Positions 18,706 to 26,398 of a stretch of DNA of 37,821 nucleotides are shown here, in pieces (position 1 is the stretch's first letter; every line of letters starts with the position of its first letter). This stretch comes from a virus. The notes under the pieces are model-generated. The model made no database searches. It saw only the letters and a program-made list of their open reading frames with translations, and had not been told where the DNA came from. The stretch lies in IMG/VR virus record IMGVR_UViG_3300047548_001098, positions 1 through 37,821 of that record; one strand, written 5' to 3'. Both the position numbers and the translations under genes were made by a program.

Positions 18706-19026
18706 ATGGCATCTGGAGTACTAGGACAAGTAGCAATTGCTTCTACAACTTACACAACAGTATATACTGTTCCTTCTAACACACTTGCATACGTTAATGT
18801 CAACGTTGCAAATAGAAATGCTACAGATATTGCTGTTCGTGTAGCACTTGCAGCAACAGAAACACCAACAAATGCTGAGTTTATTGAATTTAATTCTTTT
18901 ATTGCACCCAATGGTGTTCTCGAAAGAACTGGATTAGTTATAGATGCTGGCAAAAAAGTCATTGCATATTCTAATTCCAGTAATGTAAGCGTTAACGTTT
19001 ACGGTGTTGAACAATCCACACTTTAA
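18706..19026 (+). CDS. Small beta virion protein (single fibre module)
   Basis: A 106-residue protein composed of a single beta module: TTVYTVPSNTLAYVNVNVANRN ... RVALAATETPTNAEFIEFNS ... VLERTGLVIDAGKKVIAYSNSSNVSVNVYG (shown in parts). The same module occurs twice in the 358-residue protein at 30631, on the other side of the sugar island. Such one-domain proteins accompany fibre genes in T4-like cyanophages. It has no signal peptide, cysteine or catalytic motif. It is probably a virion decoration or fibre-tip accessory. It starts a late transcription unit with its own exact late promoter and a clear ribosome site. A perfect 16-base palindrome lies 50 bases into the gene. Confidence 0.7.
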   Translation: MASGVLGQVAIASTTYTTVYTVPSNTLAYVNVNVANRNATDIAVRVALAATETPTNAEFIEFNSFIAPNGVLERTGLVIDAGKKVIAYSNSSNVSVNVYGVEQSTL

Positions 19027-19060
19027 TTAATTAACAACCATAGAGGAGTAATTTAGAACA

Positions 19061-19399
19061 ATGGGACGTTTTATTTCTGCATCAACATTTACAACTGAGA
19101 TTGTAAATGTAAGTACTACACCATATACTGCAACTTCTGGTAGAACTTATCTTGTAGATACCACAAGTACTGCTATTACCTTTAATATCCCAAGTGCAGA
19201 TACTGCAAATATTGGTGATAGAATTTCTATCGTGGATCCATCAGGAAATTGGAGAAATAACTTTGTTACTGTTGGTGTTAACACTGCAACAACAAAGATT
19301 GCCAATTTAAATGAGAATCTCGTATTGAACATTCCTAATAATGCCATAGAACTTCTTTACAGTGGACCACAATACGGATGGGTAATTCTCAACTCATGA
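19061..19399 (+). CDS. Small beta virion protein related to the Mtd-N protein's C-domain
   Basis: A 112-residue protein. Residues about 25-112 (SGRTYLVDTTSTAITFNIPS ... NIGDRISIVDPSGNWRNNFV ... IELLYSGPQYGWVILNS) match the C-terminal domain of the 149-residue protein at 14253 in spacing and in the YxVDTT...GDxISxxD...W signature. It appears to be a stand-alone copy of that domain with a different N-terminus (MGRFISASTFTTEIVNVSTT). It is probably a virion surface or fibre protein. GAGGAG lies 12 bases before the ATG, slightly far. A perfect 10-bp hairpin begins 24 bases into the gene. Confidence 0.68.
   Translation: MGRFISASTFTTEIVNVSTTPYTATSGRTYLVDTTSTAITFNIPSADTANIGDRISIVDPSGNWRNNFVTVGVNTATTKIANLNENLVLNIPNNAIELLYSGPQYGWVILNS
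19085..19110 (+). other. Perfect 10-bp RNA hairpin near a gene start
   Basis: ACATTTACAA pairs perfectly with TTGTAAATGT around the six-base loop CTGAGA. It begins 24 bases downstream of the ATG at 19061 and has no T-tract. Confidence 0.55.
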
Positions 19400-19428
19400 T
19401 AATTGCCTAATAATTAGAGGAGAGAAAA

Positions 19429-20547
19429 ATGGCAAATTTAAGAGATTTAATTAGTTATACTGATCAGCAACAAATTGCTGCTTTCCAAACTGCAGGTATT
19501 AGTACAGTACCTTCAACACCTATATCCTTTCCTGGTTCTGAATATCAGCAATTGCAGTTTAGAACTCATTGTGCTGTAAACAGACATAAGCACTTTGAGT
19601 GCTACATTTGGAAACCCCCAGCAGGAACTACATTTATTAAGTTCGAAGTCTGGGGTGGTGGAGGAGGAGGACCAGGCACTTGTTGCTGTATGTGGGGAAC
19701 TCCTGGTGGTTCAGGTGCTTATGCATTTAAGTGCATTTGTACGGGATTTGATCTTGGTGGATGCACATATGAAATTTGTGTTGCATCTGCTTCTTGCTGC
19801 AGTCCATCTAATGCTGGTGCTCGTGGATGTAAGTCGTTCGTAGTTGGATATGGACTTAATAATTTCTGTGCAGAAGGTGGATACGGTGGATTGTCTCATT
19901 GTGCTTATCAATGGGAAATGACTTGTTTGTGCGATTATACACAAGCATGTTCTGAAGGAGCAAACCCACCATTTGGAAACTGCCAAATGTGTTGTGACCT
20001 CTGGGGAAACTGTGGTTTCTCTTGCTTTACACCTGGTGCTGGAATTGGTAACTATCCAATTGATTACCAAGATGTTACAGAAAATCAATATGATTTAATC
20101 GGTGCAGGAACTACATTTGGTTCAAATTGCCGTAGAGTTGATTATAGTCATGCCCTCAATCCTTGCTATGGTGCTCTTTGCTGGACTATGTGTGCTTATT
20201 GTGCTCCATTCTATGGTGCAGACGGTGGTGCAAGAGGACTACCTGGATTGCTAGGTTCTCCATGCAATCAATCTGCAGCAGATTGGTGTATGCTTGTTCA
20301 ATATCATCCATATCCTGGAGGACTAGTGAATACTAGAGGTGGATATCTTCCATACAGATATTCTGACATGAACCTTGCAGGTGAGCAAGGAACTCATTAT
20401 AGATTCTCAGACTTTTTTGGACACGCATCACAACGTGCAGACGAAGGTATTGTTGGAATGGGAGGAAGATCAGCATCTTCAACTGGAGGAAACTGTTATT
20501 GTGGTGGTCCAGGACATGCTGGAATGGTTCGTATCACTTACGGTTAA
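19429..20547 (+). CDS. Cys/Gly-rich putative adhesin, copy 1
   Basis: A 372-residue protein with 31 cysteines (about 8%) and many glycines. The N-terminus MANLRDLIS is shared in form with the next two genes. Near residues 75-95 a strand (FIKFEVW) runs into six glycines, then GTCCC, then TPGGSGAYA. Later landmarks are NNFCAEGGYGG, YGADGGARGLPG, YPGGLVNTRGGY and the end GHAGMVRITYG. The glycine-rich strands resemble the receptor-binding tips of phage fibres (Gly-rich adhesin domains, as in gp38-type adhesins), but this density of cysteine is unusual. No metal-cluster spacing, signal peptide or membrane segment stands out. It is probably exposed on the virion, where the cysteines may form disulfides or bind metal; this is inference. 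GAGGAGAG precedes the ATG. Confidence 0.7.
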   Translation: MANLRDLISYTDQQQIAAFQTAGISTVPSTPISFPGSEYQQLQFRTHCAVNRHKHFECYIWKPPAGTTFIKFEVWGGGGGGPGTCCCMWGTPGGSGAYAFKCICTGFDLGGCTYEICVASASCCSPSNAGARGCKSFVVGYGLNNFCAEGGYGGLSHCAYQWEMTCLCDYTQACSEGANPPFGNCQMCCDLWGNCGFSCFTPGAGIGNYPIDYQDVTENQYDLIGAGTTFGSNCRRVDYSHALNPCYGALCWTMCAYCAPFYGADGGARGLPGLLGSPCNQSAADWCMLVQYHPYPGGLVNTRGGYLPYRYSDMNLAGEQGTHYRFSDFFGHASQRADEGIVGMGGRSASSTGGNCYCGGPGHAGMVRITYG

Positions 20548-20560
20548 TAGGAGAATTTAA

Positions 20561-21523
20561 ATGTCTAGATTAAGAGAATTATTAAATACAGAGAATCAAG
20601 TTGAACTCCAGCAAAGAGTGTGCGGATTTCGTTCCACCCAATGGGGAAATGGTTGGGGTAATCTTTTAGTTGATGGTTTTGATATTTTCTATGGTGGTCA
20701 TTGTTGGTTTGACAACTGCAATACATCATACAGACAATGGTGTGGTGGATTTTGTGTTTACCCTGGAGTAACTACTGTACAATTCCATATTTGGGGTGGT
20801 GGTGGTTCAGGTGGAAGTGCTTGCTGCTGTCAGCAAGGTTCCCCAAGTGGTTCTGGTGCATATGCCATGAAGACCATATGTGCTAGAGATTTGGGATTAG
20901 ATACACTAGGTGGTATGTGCTACTTATGGTTTGTTGGTCCAAATGCTACATGTACATGTAACTGTTTCGGAACCACTGGATGTAAAACTTGGATAACTGG
21001 TTGTGGATTAACAAACTTCTGTGCAGAGGGTGGACTTCCAGGAAGAACTTGTTGTTTCATTTACCATGATGCACATGGTGCAAACTTAACTGGAACATAT
21101 GGACCAGGAGGAACAACTGGACCAACACCAAGAAATTCATTAGGTTGCTATACCTTAGACCCAGTATCTGGAACTTGCTATAGATGCGATTGTGCTTGTT
21201 ACTATGGTGCAGATTTTGGAGTGCCAGGAAGAGCAGGATGGTTCCGTGTAGATTGCATTTGCGGAAACAACTGTTTTGTAAGACTCGGTATTCCTCAACC
21301 AGGTGGATTTAGAGATAAAGAAACTAGATATATTATTCACAGAAACTCTGGAAATGCTTGCTGTAATGAAAGAGCAATGTGCTGGTTGGGTGAATGGCCT
21401 GGAAATGCAAACTGTTCAATGGGAATGAGAGGTGCAGGACATCCTTCAGCAACTTCATGTGCAGGAAACTGTTCTACTGCTGGACCTGGAACTCCTGGTC
21501 TCATCAGAATCACCTATAGATAA
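20561..21523 (+). CDS. Cys/Gly-rich putative adhesin, copy 2
   Basis: A 320-residue paralogue of the preceding gene, with 32 cysteines (10%). It has the same order of landmarks: MSRLRELLN start, VQFHIW then GGGGSGG, SACCCQQGSPSGSGAYAMK, TNFCAEGG, CYYGADFGVPG, and the end GTPGLIRITYR. The middle between AEGG and YGAD differs from the other copies and carries a GTYGPGGTTGPTP stretch. It starts 13 bases after the previous stop with AGGAGA as ribosome site, so the pair is co-translated. This copy has a shorter, more diverged C-terminal third. The role is the same inference as for copy 1: a receptor-binding tip or tip decoration with its own specificity. Confidence 0.7.
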   Translation: MSRLRELLNTENQVELQQRVCGFRSTQWGNGWGNLLVDGFDIFYGGHCWFDNCNTSYRQWCGGFCVYPGVTTVQFHIWGGGGSGGSACCCQQGSPSGSGAYAMKTICARDLGLDTLGGMCYLWFVGPNATCTCNCFGTTGCKTWITGCGLTNFCAEGGLPGRTCCFIYHDAHGANLTGTYGPGGTTGPTPRNSLGCYTLDPVSGTCYRCDCACYYGADFGVPGRAGWFRVDCICGNNCFVRLGIPQPGGFRDKETRYIIHRNSGNACCNERAMCWLGEWPGNANCSMGMRGAGHPSATSCAGNCSTAGPGTPGLIRITYR

Positions 21524-21526
21524 ATA
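21519..21526 (+). promoter_or_regulatory. Candidate late promoter GATAAATA
   Basis: It overlaps the stop codon of the second Cys/Gly-rich gene and ends 22 bases before the third copy's ATG. It has the same octamer and spacing as the sites at 6750 and 14223. Confidence 0.55.
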
Positions 21527-21548
21527 CCTTTAAGAGGAAATATTAAAA

Positions 21549-22508
21549 ATGGCAAATCTTAGAACTCTGTTGGGTTCAGCAGAACCAAATTTTACAGGAA
21601 TTCATTCTGGTGGTATTGGAAGACTCAGAGAGGGTCAAGTAACCTATTTTATGGCACACATGTGTGGTAACACTGATGGTAGTTATGAAACCACATGTTG
21701 TCAAGCACCAGCAGGTGACTTTACCATGGGTTACAATAATTTTGTATATTGCTGCTGGAAGGTTCCTTCATATCCTGGTGCAGGAACAACTGCAATTACC
21801 TTTGAAATTTGGGGTGCTGGTGGAGGTGGTGCTGGATCTTGCTGTTGTGCTTATGGTATTCCTGGTGGTGCTGGTGCATATGCATATAAGACAGTAGTTG
21901 GTGTTGCATCTGGAACTCCTTATGTTTTCAGAATTGGTTCCCCAACATGTAAAGTTCCTGGTCCTACTGGATTAAGAGGAGAGTGTACTACTGTTACTGG
22001 AACAGGATTGACTAATTTTTATGCAGAAGGTGGATGGGGTGGATGCAGTTTCTGCATTACTCAATTCTGTGGATTAAAGTGCTACTGGAAGACCGCAATT
22101 GGTGCTTCTGAAGGTTTTGGTGGAAGAAATAATATCGTAGGTTTAAGTACTTCTTGTGTTGGATGTTGTGCAACATATTCTGGTGCAGATGGTGGTGCAT
22201 TCGGATTGCCTGGTGCTTATGGTCTTTTCTGCCATCAAGATAAAGCTTGGAACCTAATGCATATCGCATATCCAGGTGGATTGGTCAATCAAAAAGGTGG
22301 TTGGGTTTCCTCTCACCAATGTGAAAACGCTACATGTGGATTCTGGAACCAAACATGGGCAGCAGGACAACTAGGATTTGGTGGATATTTTGAAAGCAAT
22401 TATGTTCCTGGACTTGGTGGTGCCTCAGCAACTACTTGCAATGGTGGATGCTGCTGTGGAAATCCTGGTTGGGCAGGTGCAGTTCGTGTCACTGTAAGAT
22501 ACGTCTAA
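21549..22508 (+). CDS. Cys/Gly-rich putative adhesin, copy 3
   Basis: A 319-residue third paralogue, with 24 cysteines (7.5%). Landmarks are MANLRTLLG, ITFEIWGAGGGGAG, SCCCAYGIPGGAGAYAYK, TNFYAEGGWGG (Tyr where the others have Cys), YSGADGGAFGLPG, YPGGLVNQKGGW and the end GWAGAVRVTVRYV. In the last 120 residues it is closer to copy 1 than to copy 2 (the YPGGLVN.[RK]GG segment is shared by copies 1 and 3). It has its own candidate late promoter overlapping the upstream stop, and AAGAGGAAA as ribosome site. It is probably a further receptor-binding or tip protein. Confidence 0.7.
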   Translation: MANLRTLLGSAEPNFTGIHSGGIGRLREGQVTYFMAHMCGNTDGSYETTCCQAPAGDFTMGYNNFVYCCWKVPSYPGAGTTAITFEIWGAGGGGAGSCCCAYGIPGGAGAYAYKTVVGVASGTPYVFRIGSPTCKVPGPTGLRGECTTVTGTGLTNFYAEGGWGGCSFCITQFCGLKCYWKTAIGASEGFGGRNNIVGLSTSCVGCCATYSGADGGAFGLPGAYGLFCHQDKAWNLMHIAYPGGLVNQKGGWVSSHQCENATCGFWNQTWAAGQLGFGGYFESNYVPGLGGASATTCNGGCCCGNPGWAGAVRVTVRYV

Positions 22509-22514
22509 TAAATA
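22507..22514 (+). promoter_or_regulatory. Candidate late promoter AATAAATA
   Basis: A one-base variant of TATAAATA overlapping the stop codon of the third Cys/Gly-rich gene and ending 25 bases before the ATG at 22540. Confidence 0.45.
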
Positions 22515-22539
22515 TCAATATAGATAAGGGAAAAGTACA

Positions 22540-23394
22540 ATGCCATTAATTTCACAGAAAATTACCTATGATATGCCAGATGAATATTTGGCACAGACTA
22601 ATGAACTTGGATTGACTGGTGAATACACCTATAATGGTCCAGATAAAGTATATGTTATGATTGATCCAAAAACAAATAAAATTGCCAATCATCTTGGTTT
22701 TCTTCCCTATCAAGATGAGTGGTCTGAAGAAGAGAATGAAGCATTTGCTGAGCAATTTTCTGGGTTATCTTTTGGATATGCATCCATCAGTTTTGACAAA
22801 GACCCCGTATTGTTAGCAGCAGTATTAGGTGGTTCTTATGACCCTCCTGGTGATTCAGTACCACAAAAAACTTATACTCTTGAGGGTGAAACTACCCCAT
22901 TCTATAGTAGACCAGAATCAACTTTCCCAAGTCACACAATAGAAGCATGGGATGTAGAGTGGGATGGTTCAGAATGGAAAAAACCATATCCATGGAAAAA
23001 ACCACATGTAACTAAGGATGAATTACTATCTGCTTTAGCTATTGTTATAAAGCAAGATAAAGAAGTAGATACTTCTTCATTTACATCCACACAAAAAACT
23101 AAGTGGAGTGCATATTTAACTGAACTTGAAAACGTTCCTGTAAAGTTTGCGGATTATTTGGATACACCTTGGATGGTTCCTTTCCCAACAAATCCAATGT
23201 GGTCTGATAATTGGAGTGCAGCAAATGGAAATTTCTTCGGAAATGACAATAAGGCAGGTGAACAAAAAGTTGAAAAACCAGAAGGTCCTGTTGAATATGT
23301 TGATGGAAAACCATACAGAGATGGTGTAGAATTAACTGAAGAGGAAGTAGCAGAAACATCAGAAGTACCAGAAGAAGCACCAGCAGCAGAATAA
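22540..23394 (+). CDS. Possible tail-fibre assembly chaperone-like protein
   Basis: A 284-residue protein with no signal or membrane segment. Residues about 120-160 are rich in W, K and P (TIEAWDVEWDGSEWKKPYPW). Residues about 190-225 (STQKTKWSAYLTELENVP ... DTPWMVPFP) have the pattern 'kW..Y...L..vP' seen at the end of phage tail-fibre assembly chaperones (Phage_tail_APC / Tfa-like). The last 45 residues are an acidic Glu/Pro/Ala-rich tail, probably disordered. A chaperone would fit its place directly after fibre genes and before a terminator, but the match is from pattern memory only and the protein could instead be a minor virion component. An 8-bp hairpin (one G-U pair, GAAT loop) lies at 22574-22593. 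Confidence 0.6.
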   Translation: MPLISQKITYDMPDEYLAQTNELGLTGEYTYNGPDKVYVMIDPKTNKIANHLGFLPYQDEWSEEENEAFAEQFSGLSFGYASISFDKDPVLLAAVLGGSYDPPGDSVPQKTYTLEGETTPFYSRPESTFPSHTIEAWDVEWDGSEWKKPYPWKKPHVTKDELLSALAIVIKQDKEVDTSSFTSTQKTKWSAYLTELENVPVKFADYLDTPWMVPFPTNPMWSDNWSAANGNFFGNDNKAGEQKVEKPEGPVEYVDGKPYRDGVELTEEEVAETSEVPEEAPAAE

Positions 23395-23423
23395 TAAAAT
23401 ATTTCGCAAGACTCATCTAAATA

Positions 23424-23448
23424 GTTGACTTTTTCGACCGAAAACAAC
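23424..23448. other. Imperfect inverted repeat before the terminator
   Basis: TTTTCG-AC-CGAAAA forms a 6-bp arm, flanked by GTTG on the left and CAAC on the right with three unpaired bases (ACT) on the left side. It lies between the stop at 23394 and the terminator. It could be an operator or part of an RNA structure; nothing else supports a role. Confidence 0.3.
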
Positions 23449-23457
23449 TAAAGTATC

Positions 23458-23482
23458 AGAGGGGAAATATCCCCTCTTTTTT
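23458..23482 (+). terminator. Intrinsic terminator closing the fibre block
   Basis: A perfect 7-bp stem AGAGGGG/CCCCTCT with loop AAATAT is followed by a run of six T. It separates the fibre genes from the sugar island. Confidence 0.9.
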
Positions 23483-23500
23483 ATGTACTAAATAACTTTG

Positions 23501-23513
23501 TATAATTTAAATA
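23501..23513 (+). promoter_or_regulatory. Candidate promoter of the sugar island
   Basis: TATAAT (23501-23506) could be a sigma-70 -10 box, without a convincing -35. TTTAAATA (23506-23513) is one base from the late octamer and ends 22 bases before the ATG at 23536, the usual late spacing. The two readings overlap and cannot be separated from sequence alone. Confidence 0.4.
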
Positions 23514-23535
23514 TCATCATTTTTGAGGCGACAAG

Positions 23536-24699
23536 ATGAGATCAAAAGCATTTTTTGTAAATGGTGGAGCAGGCAGAGTAATTTGCTCAATACCAGCATT
23601 TGAAAAATATCAAGAAGAAAATCCCGATGAAGATTTCCTGATCGTTTGCGAAGGAGGAACAGATTTCTTCAAAGGACATCCAACTCTTTTTCCAAAAGTC
23701 TACGATCACTGGCACAAAAATCTTTTCAGAGATAAACTGAAAGATATGGATATTGTGACCACAGAACCATATCGTATTTGGGAATACTATAATCAAAAGT
23801 GTAATCTTTCTCAGGCTTTTGATATTCAAATCAACGGAAAAGGAATTAGAGAATTACAAAAACCAACCATTAAACTTTCTAGACAAGAAATGATTAATGG
23901 TAAATTTGTTATTGAAGAAGTTAGACAAAAAACCAAAAAAGATAAAGTTGTTGTATTCCAACCATTTGGTCGTGGTACTCAAGTAATGGGTAATTTTATT
24001 ACCGATTCGAGTGGAAGAAGTTTTGAATTCAGTAATGTCGTGTCAATAATAAAAAAATTACAGAAAAAATATTCTGTAATTTATATGGGTGAAGTTGAAT
24101 TAGACTTCCAGAAAGAAGGGTGCAAAGACCCTGTTGCTTGCCCAAGAGGAATTGACTTAAGACAATGGGCAGGTATTATTGCAGAAGCAGATTTATTCCT
24201 AGGATGCGATTCTGTTGGTCAGCACATGGCGTATTCTTTGGATATTCCTGCTGTTGTTGTAGTTGGTGCAACATGTAAAGAGAATATTAGTTATCCAAAT
24301 TGTGACAAATTTGAAGTTCTTGATATGGGAGAAGGTCTACGGATTTATGATCCCATTAGAATCGCAATGGATGAAGTAAGTGGTAGAACTAATGATGGAA
24401 TAATGGCAATGAATGACAAAGTAGAATCAGTCATTCTCCAATCAGTAGATAAATTGATGAATAGATATTATGTTAAAAAAACTGATGCAGTTGTTCTCCC
24501 AACTATGGAACAACAACAAGCATCTTGCGGTATGCCCCCAGGAAAATTAGAGCAATCACCTCAATTCACTGGAGCATCAGCAGAACAAACTAAAAAAGCA
24601 ATGAATTCAATAGATGCTGTTTTGGAAGAAAATGGCATTAAACCTAATGGAAATAATAAAAAATCTTTAGGATTTATTGAAACAGTTAAAACTATTTGA
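23536..24699 (+). CDS. GT9 / heptosyltransferase-like glycosyltransferase
   Basis: A 387-residue protein with the layout of GT-B glycosyltransferases of family 9 (ADP-heptose:LPS heptosyltransferases). The N-terminal strand and glycine turn is FFVNGGAGRVICSIPAFEKY (residues 6-25). The C-terminal nucleotide-sugar part, about residues 205-250, has DLRQWAGIIAEADLFLGCDS followed by VGQHMAYSLDIPAVVVVG, the family's 'l...a.ll..a.l.vg.DSG..HlA.al..P.v.ifG' signature. No membrane segment is visible, so it is probably cytosolic. The C-terminal 60 residues (QQQASCGMPPGKLEQSP onward) are low-complexity and unlike the family. With ADP-heptose genes downstream, ADP-heptose is the likely donor; the acceptor is unknown. 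GAGGCG precedes the ATG. It is the first gene of a run with gaps of at most 10 bases. Confidence 0.75.
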   Translation: MRSKAFFVNGGAGRVICSIPAFEKYQEENPDEDFLIVCEGGTDFFKGHPTLFPKVYDHWHKNLFRDKLKDMDIVTTEPYRIWEYYNQKCNLSQAFDIQINGKGIRELQKPTIKLSRQEMINGKFVIEEVRQKTKKDKVVVFQPFGRGTQVMGNFITDSSGRSFEFSNVVSIIKKLQKKYSVIYMGEVELDFQKEGCKDPVACPRGIDLRQWAGIIAEADLFLGCDSVGQHMAYSLDIPAVVVVGATCKENISYPNCDKFEVLDMGEGLRIYDPIRIAMDEVSGRTNDGIMAMNDKVESVILQSVDKLMNRYYVKKTDAVVLPTMEQQQASCGMPPGKLEQSPQFTGASAEQTKKAMNSIDAVLEENGIKPNGNNKKSLGFIETVKTI

Positions 24700-24709
24700 G
24701 GTGTAAAAT

Positions 24710-26395
24710 ATGACTATTATTGCAGCATGTGCCCGTGGTCATAACGGAAGCACAACTCTTCTAAAAGATGGTGAAGTTATTTTTTATCTTGAAGAAGAAA
24801 GACTATCTAAATTTAAATATGATGGTTCACCCCTTCTTGGTCTTGAAAAGGTATTTGACTATGTTGACCATATTGACCACTTGGTTGTTTGTCATACTCA
24901 TAGGCATGGACCACAATTGGATTGGACTGGAGAAGACTTATATCACGGATGGGTGAGAAAACTTGCCAAGAAAAAGTTTGATTTTGAAGTTCACTTCATT
25001 GACACAATTCACCATGAAATGCACGCTGCATGTGGTTTTTATAACTCTGGGTTTGAAACTGCTGCTTGCGTAATTGCCGATGGTGCTGGAAGTTTCCTTC
25101 AATTTGAGGGTGTTGATGATGTGGTATTTGAATTTGAAAGTATTTTCAAAGCATCATACCCACAAAATTTTGAGGTAGTTTATAAGCACTTGGGAACAAA
25201 AGCACCCATAGGATGCAACGAAGTTAAAGAAGGAGTGTTTATAACTGAATATCCAGGACATACTAAAATGTATGAATCCGTTACGGAATATTGTGGTTTC
25301 CCTGCAATTGAAGCAGGAAAATTGATGGGACTTGCACCTTACGGAAAACCAAACGATTCTCTTCCAAAGTTTTTCAGTAATGGATGGGGTAATAGAGAAT
25401 TAATTATCCCAACATATCCAAATGCTGCAAAAATAAATGTGGGAAGATATGATGTTCTAATGGAAGATGTTAAGCATCATAAGGTTGGACAATATACAGA
25501 AATCCAAAAGGACATGGCATATGCTATCCAAGAAGCAACGTCAGATAGGATGGTTGAATTAATTCGTAAAGCACATGAAGAAACTGGAGAAACAAACATT
25601 GTTATTTGTGGTGGATATGGTCTTAACTGTGTTGCAAACTACAAATACTGGAAAGAATTCCCAGATTTAAACATTTATTGTGAACCAATTTCTCATGATG
25701 GTGGAACTTCTATTGGTGGTGCAAAATATATTTGGAATAAAATTGCATCAAATAAAAAACCACAAAAACAGGCATCTGTTTATTATGGACCAAAGTATGA
25801 TCCATCCTCTTATGAAGATGCTTTAGAAGGACTAGAAGTTACTGATACTTCTTATGATGAAGTAGCACAACTCATTCGTAATGGAAACATAGTAACTATG
25901 TATCAAGGACGTTCTGAGGGTGGTCCTCGTGCTCTTGGCAATCGTTCAATTCTGTTTGATCCAACAATTAAAGATGGAAAAGATATTGTCAATACAGTAA
26001 AACGTCGTGAATGGTTCCGTCCTTTTGCATGTACGATTAAAAAAGAATCTGTACATGACTGGTTTGACCTTGTAGGACGTGATGAAACTCCACATATGAT
26101 GTACGCAGTAAAATGCCACCAAGGCATTGAGGAAAAAATTCCTTCGGTTATCCATGTTGATGGCACTTGCCGTATTCAGACGGTTACTCCAGAGCAAAAT
26201 GAGCACTACTATAATCTCATTGATGCATTTGAAAAACTTAGTGAAGTTCCTATTTTGTTCAACACTAGTTTTAATCTTGGTGGTGATCCATTGGTAGAAA
26301 CTGTAGAAGATGGTGTAAATACTCTGAAAAAGAGTGATATCGAATACATGTATCTTCCAGAAATTCAAAAACTTGTTTATATTCCTAACGAGTGA
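24710..26395 (+). CDS. O-carbamoyltransferase (NodU/TobZ family), copy 1
   Basis: A 561-residue protein of normal family length. The N-terminal ASKHA-like domain opens with the GHNGSTTLL strand and EEERLSK motif. The metal-binding HHEMHA motif is at residues about 101-106, followed by the ADGAGS loop and GGYGLNCVANYK near 299-310. The C-terminal YrdC-related domain has GRSEGGPRALGNRS (about 400-413) and VKRREWFRPFA (about 430-440), and ends with VPILFNTSFNLGGDPLVET. These enzymes use carbamoyl phosphate and ATP to carbamoylate a hydroxyl, often of a sugar. Here a heptose or another glycan on the same pathway is the likely acceptor, by context only. GAGGTG lies before the ATG. It is followed after 3 bases by a paralogue. 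Confidence 0.9.
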   Translation: MTIIAACARGHNGSTTLLKDGEVIFYLEEERLSKFKYDGSPLLGLEKVFDYVDHIDHLVVCHTHRHGPQLDWTGEDLYHGWVRKLAKKKFDFEVHFIDTIHHEMHAACGFYNSGFETAACVIADGAGSFLQFEGVDDVVFEFESIFKASYPQNFEVVYKHLGTKAPIGCNEVKEGVFITEYPGHTKMYESVTEYCGFPAIEAGKLMGLAPYGKPNDSLPKFFSNGWGNRELIIPTYPNAAKINVGRYDVLMEDVKHHKVGQYTEIQKDMAYAIQEATSDRMVELIRKAHEETGETNIVICGGYGLNCVANYKYWKEFPDLNIYCEPISHDGGTSIGGAKYIWNKIASNKKPQKQASVYYGPKYDPSSYEDALEGLEVTDTSYDEVAQLIRNGNIVTMYQGRSEGGPRALGNRSILFDPTIKDGKDIVNTVKRREWFRPFACTIKKESVHDWFDLVGRDETPHMMYAVKCHQGIEEKIPSVIHVDGTCRIQTVTPEQNEHYYNLIDAFEKLSEVPILFNTSFNLGGDPLVETVEDGVNTLKKSDIEYMYLPEIQKLVYIPNE

Positions 26396-26398
26396 TTT

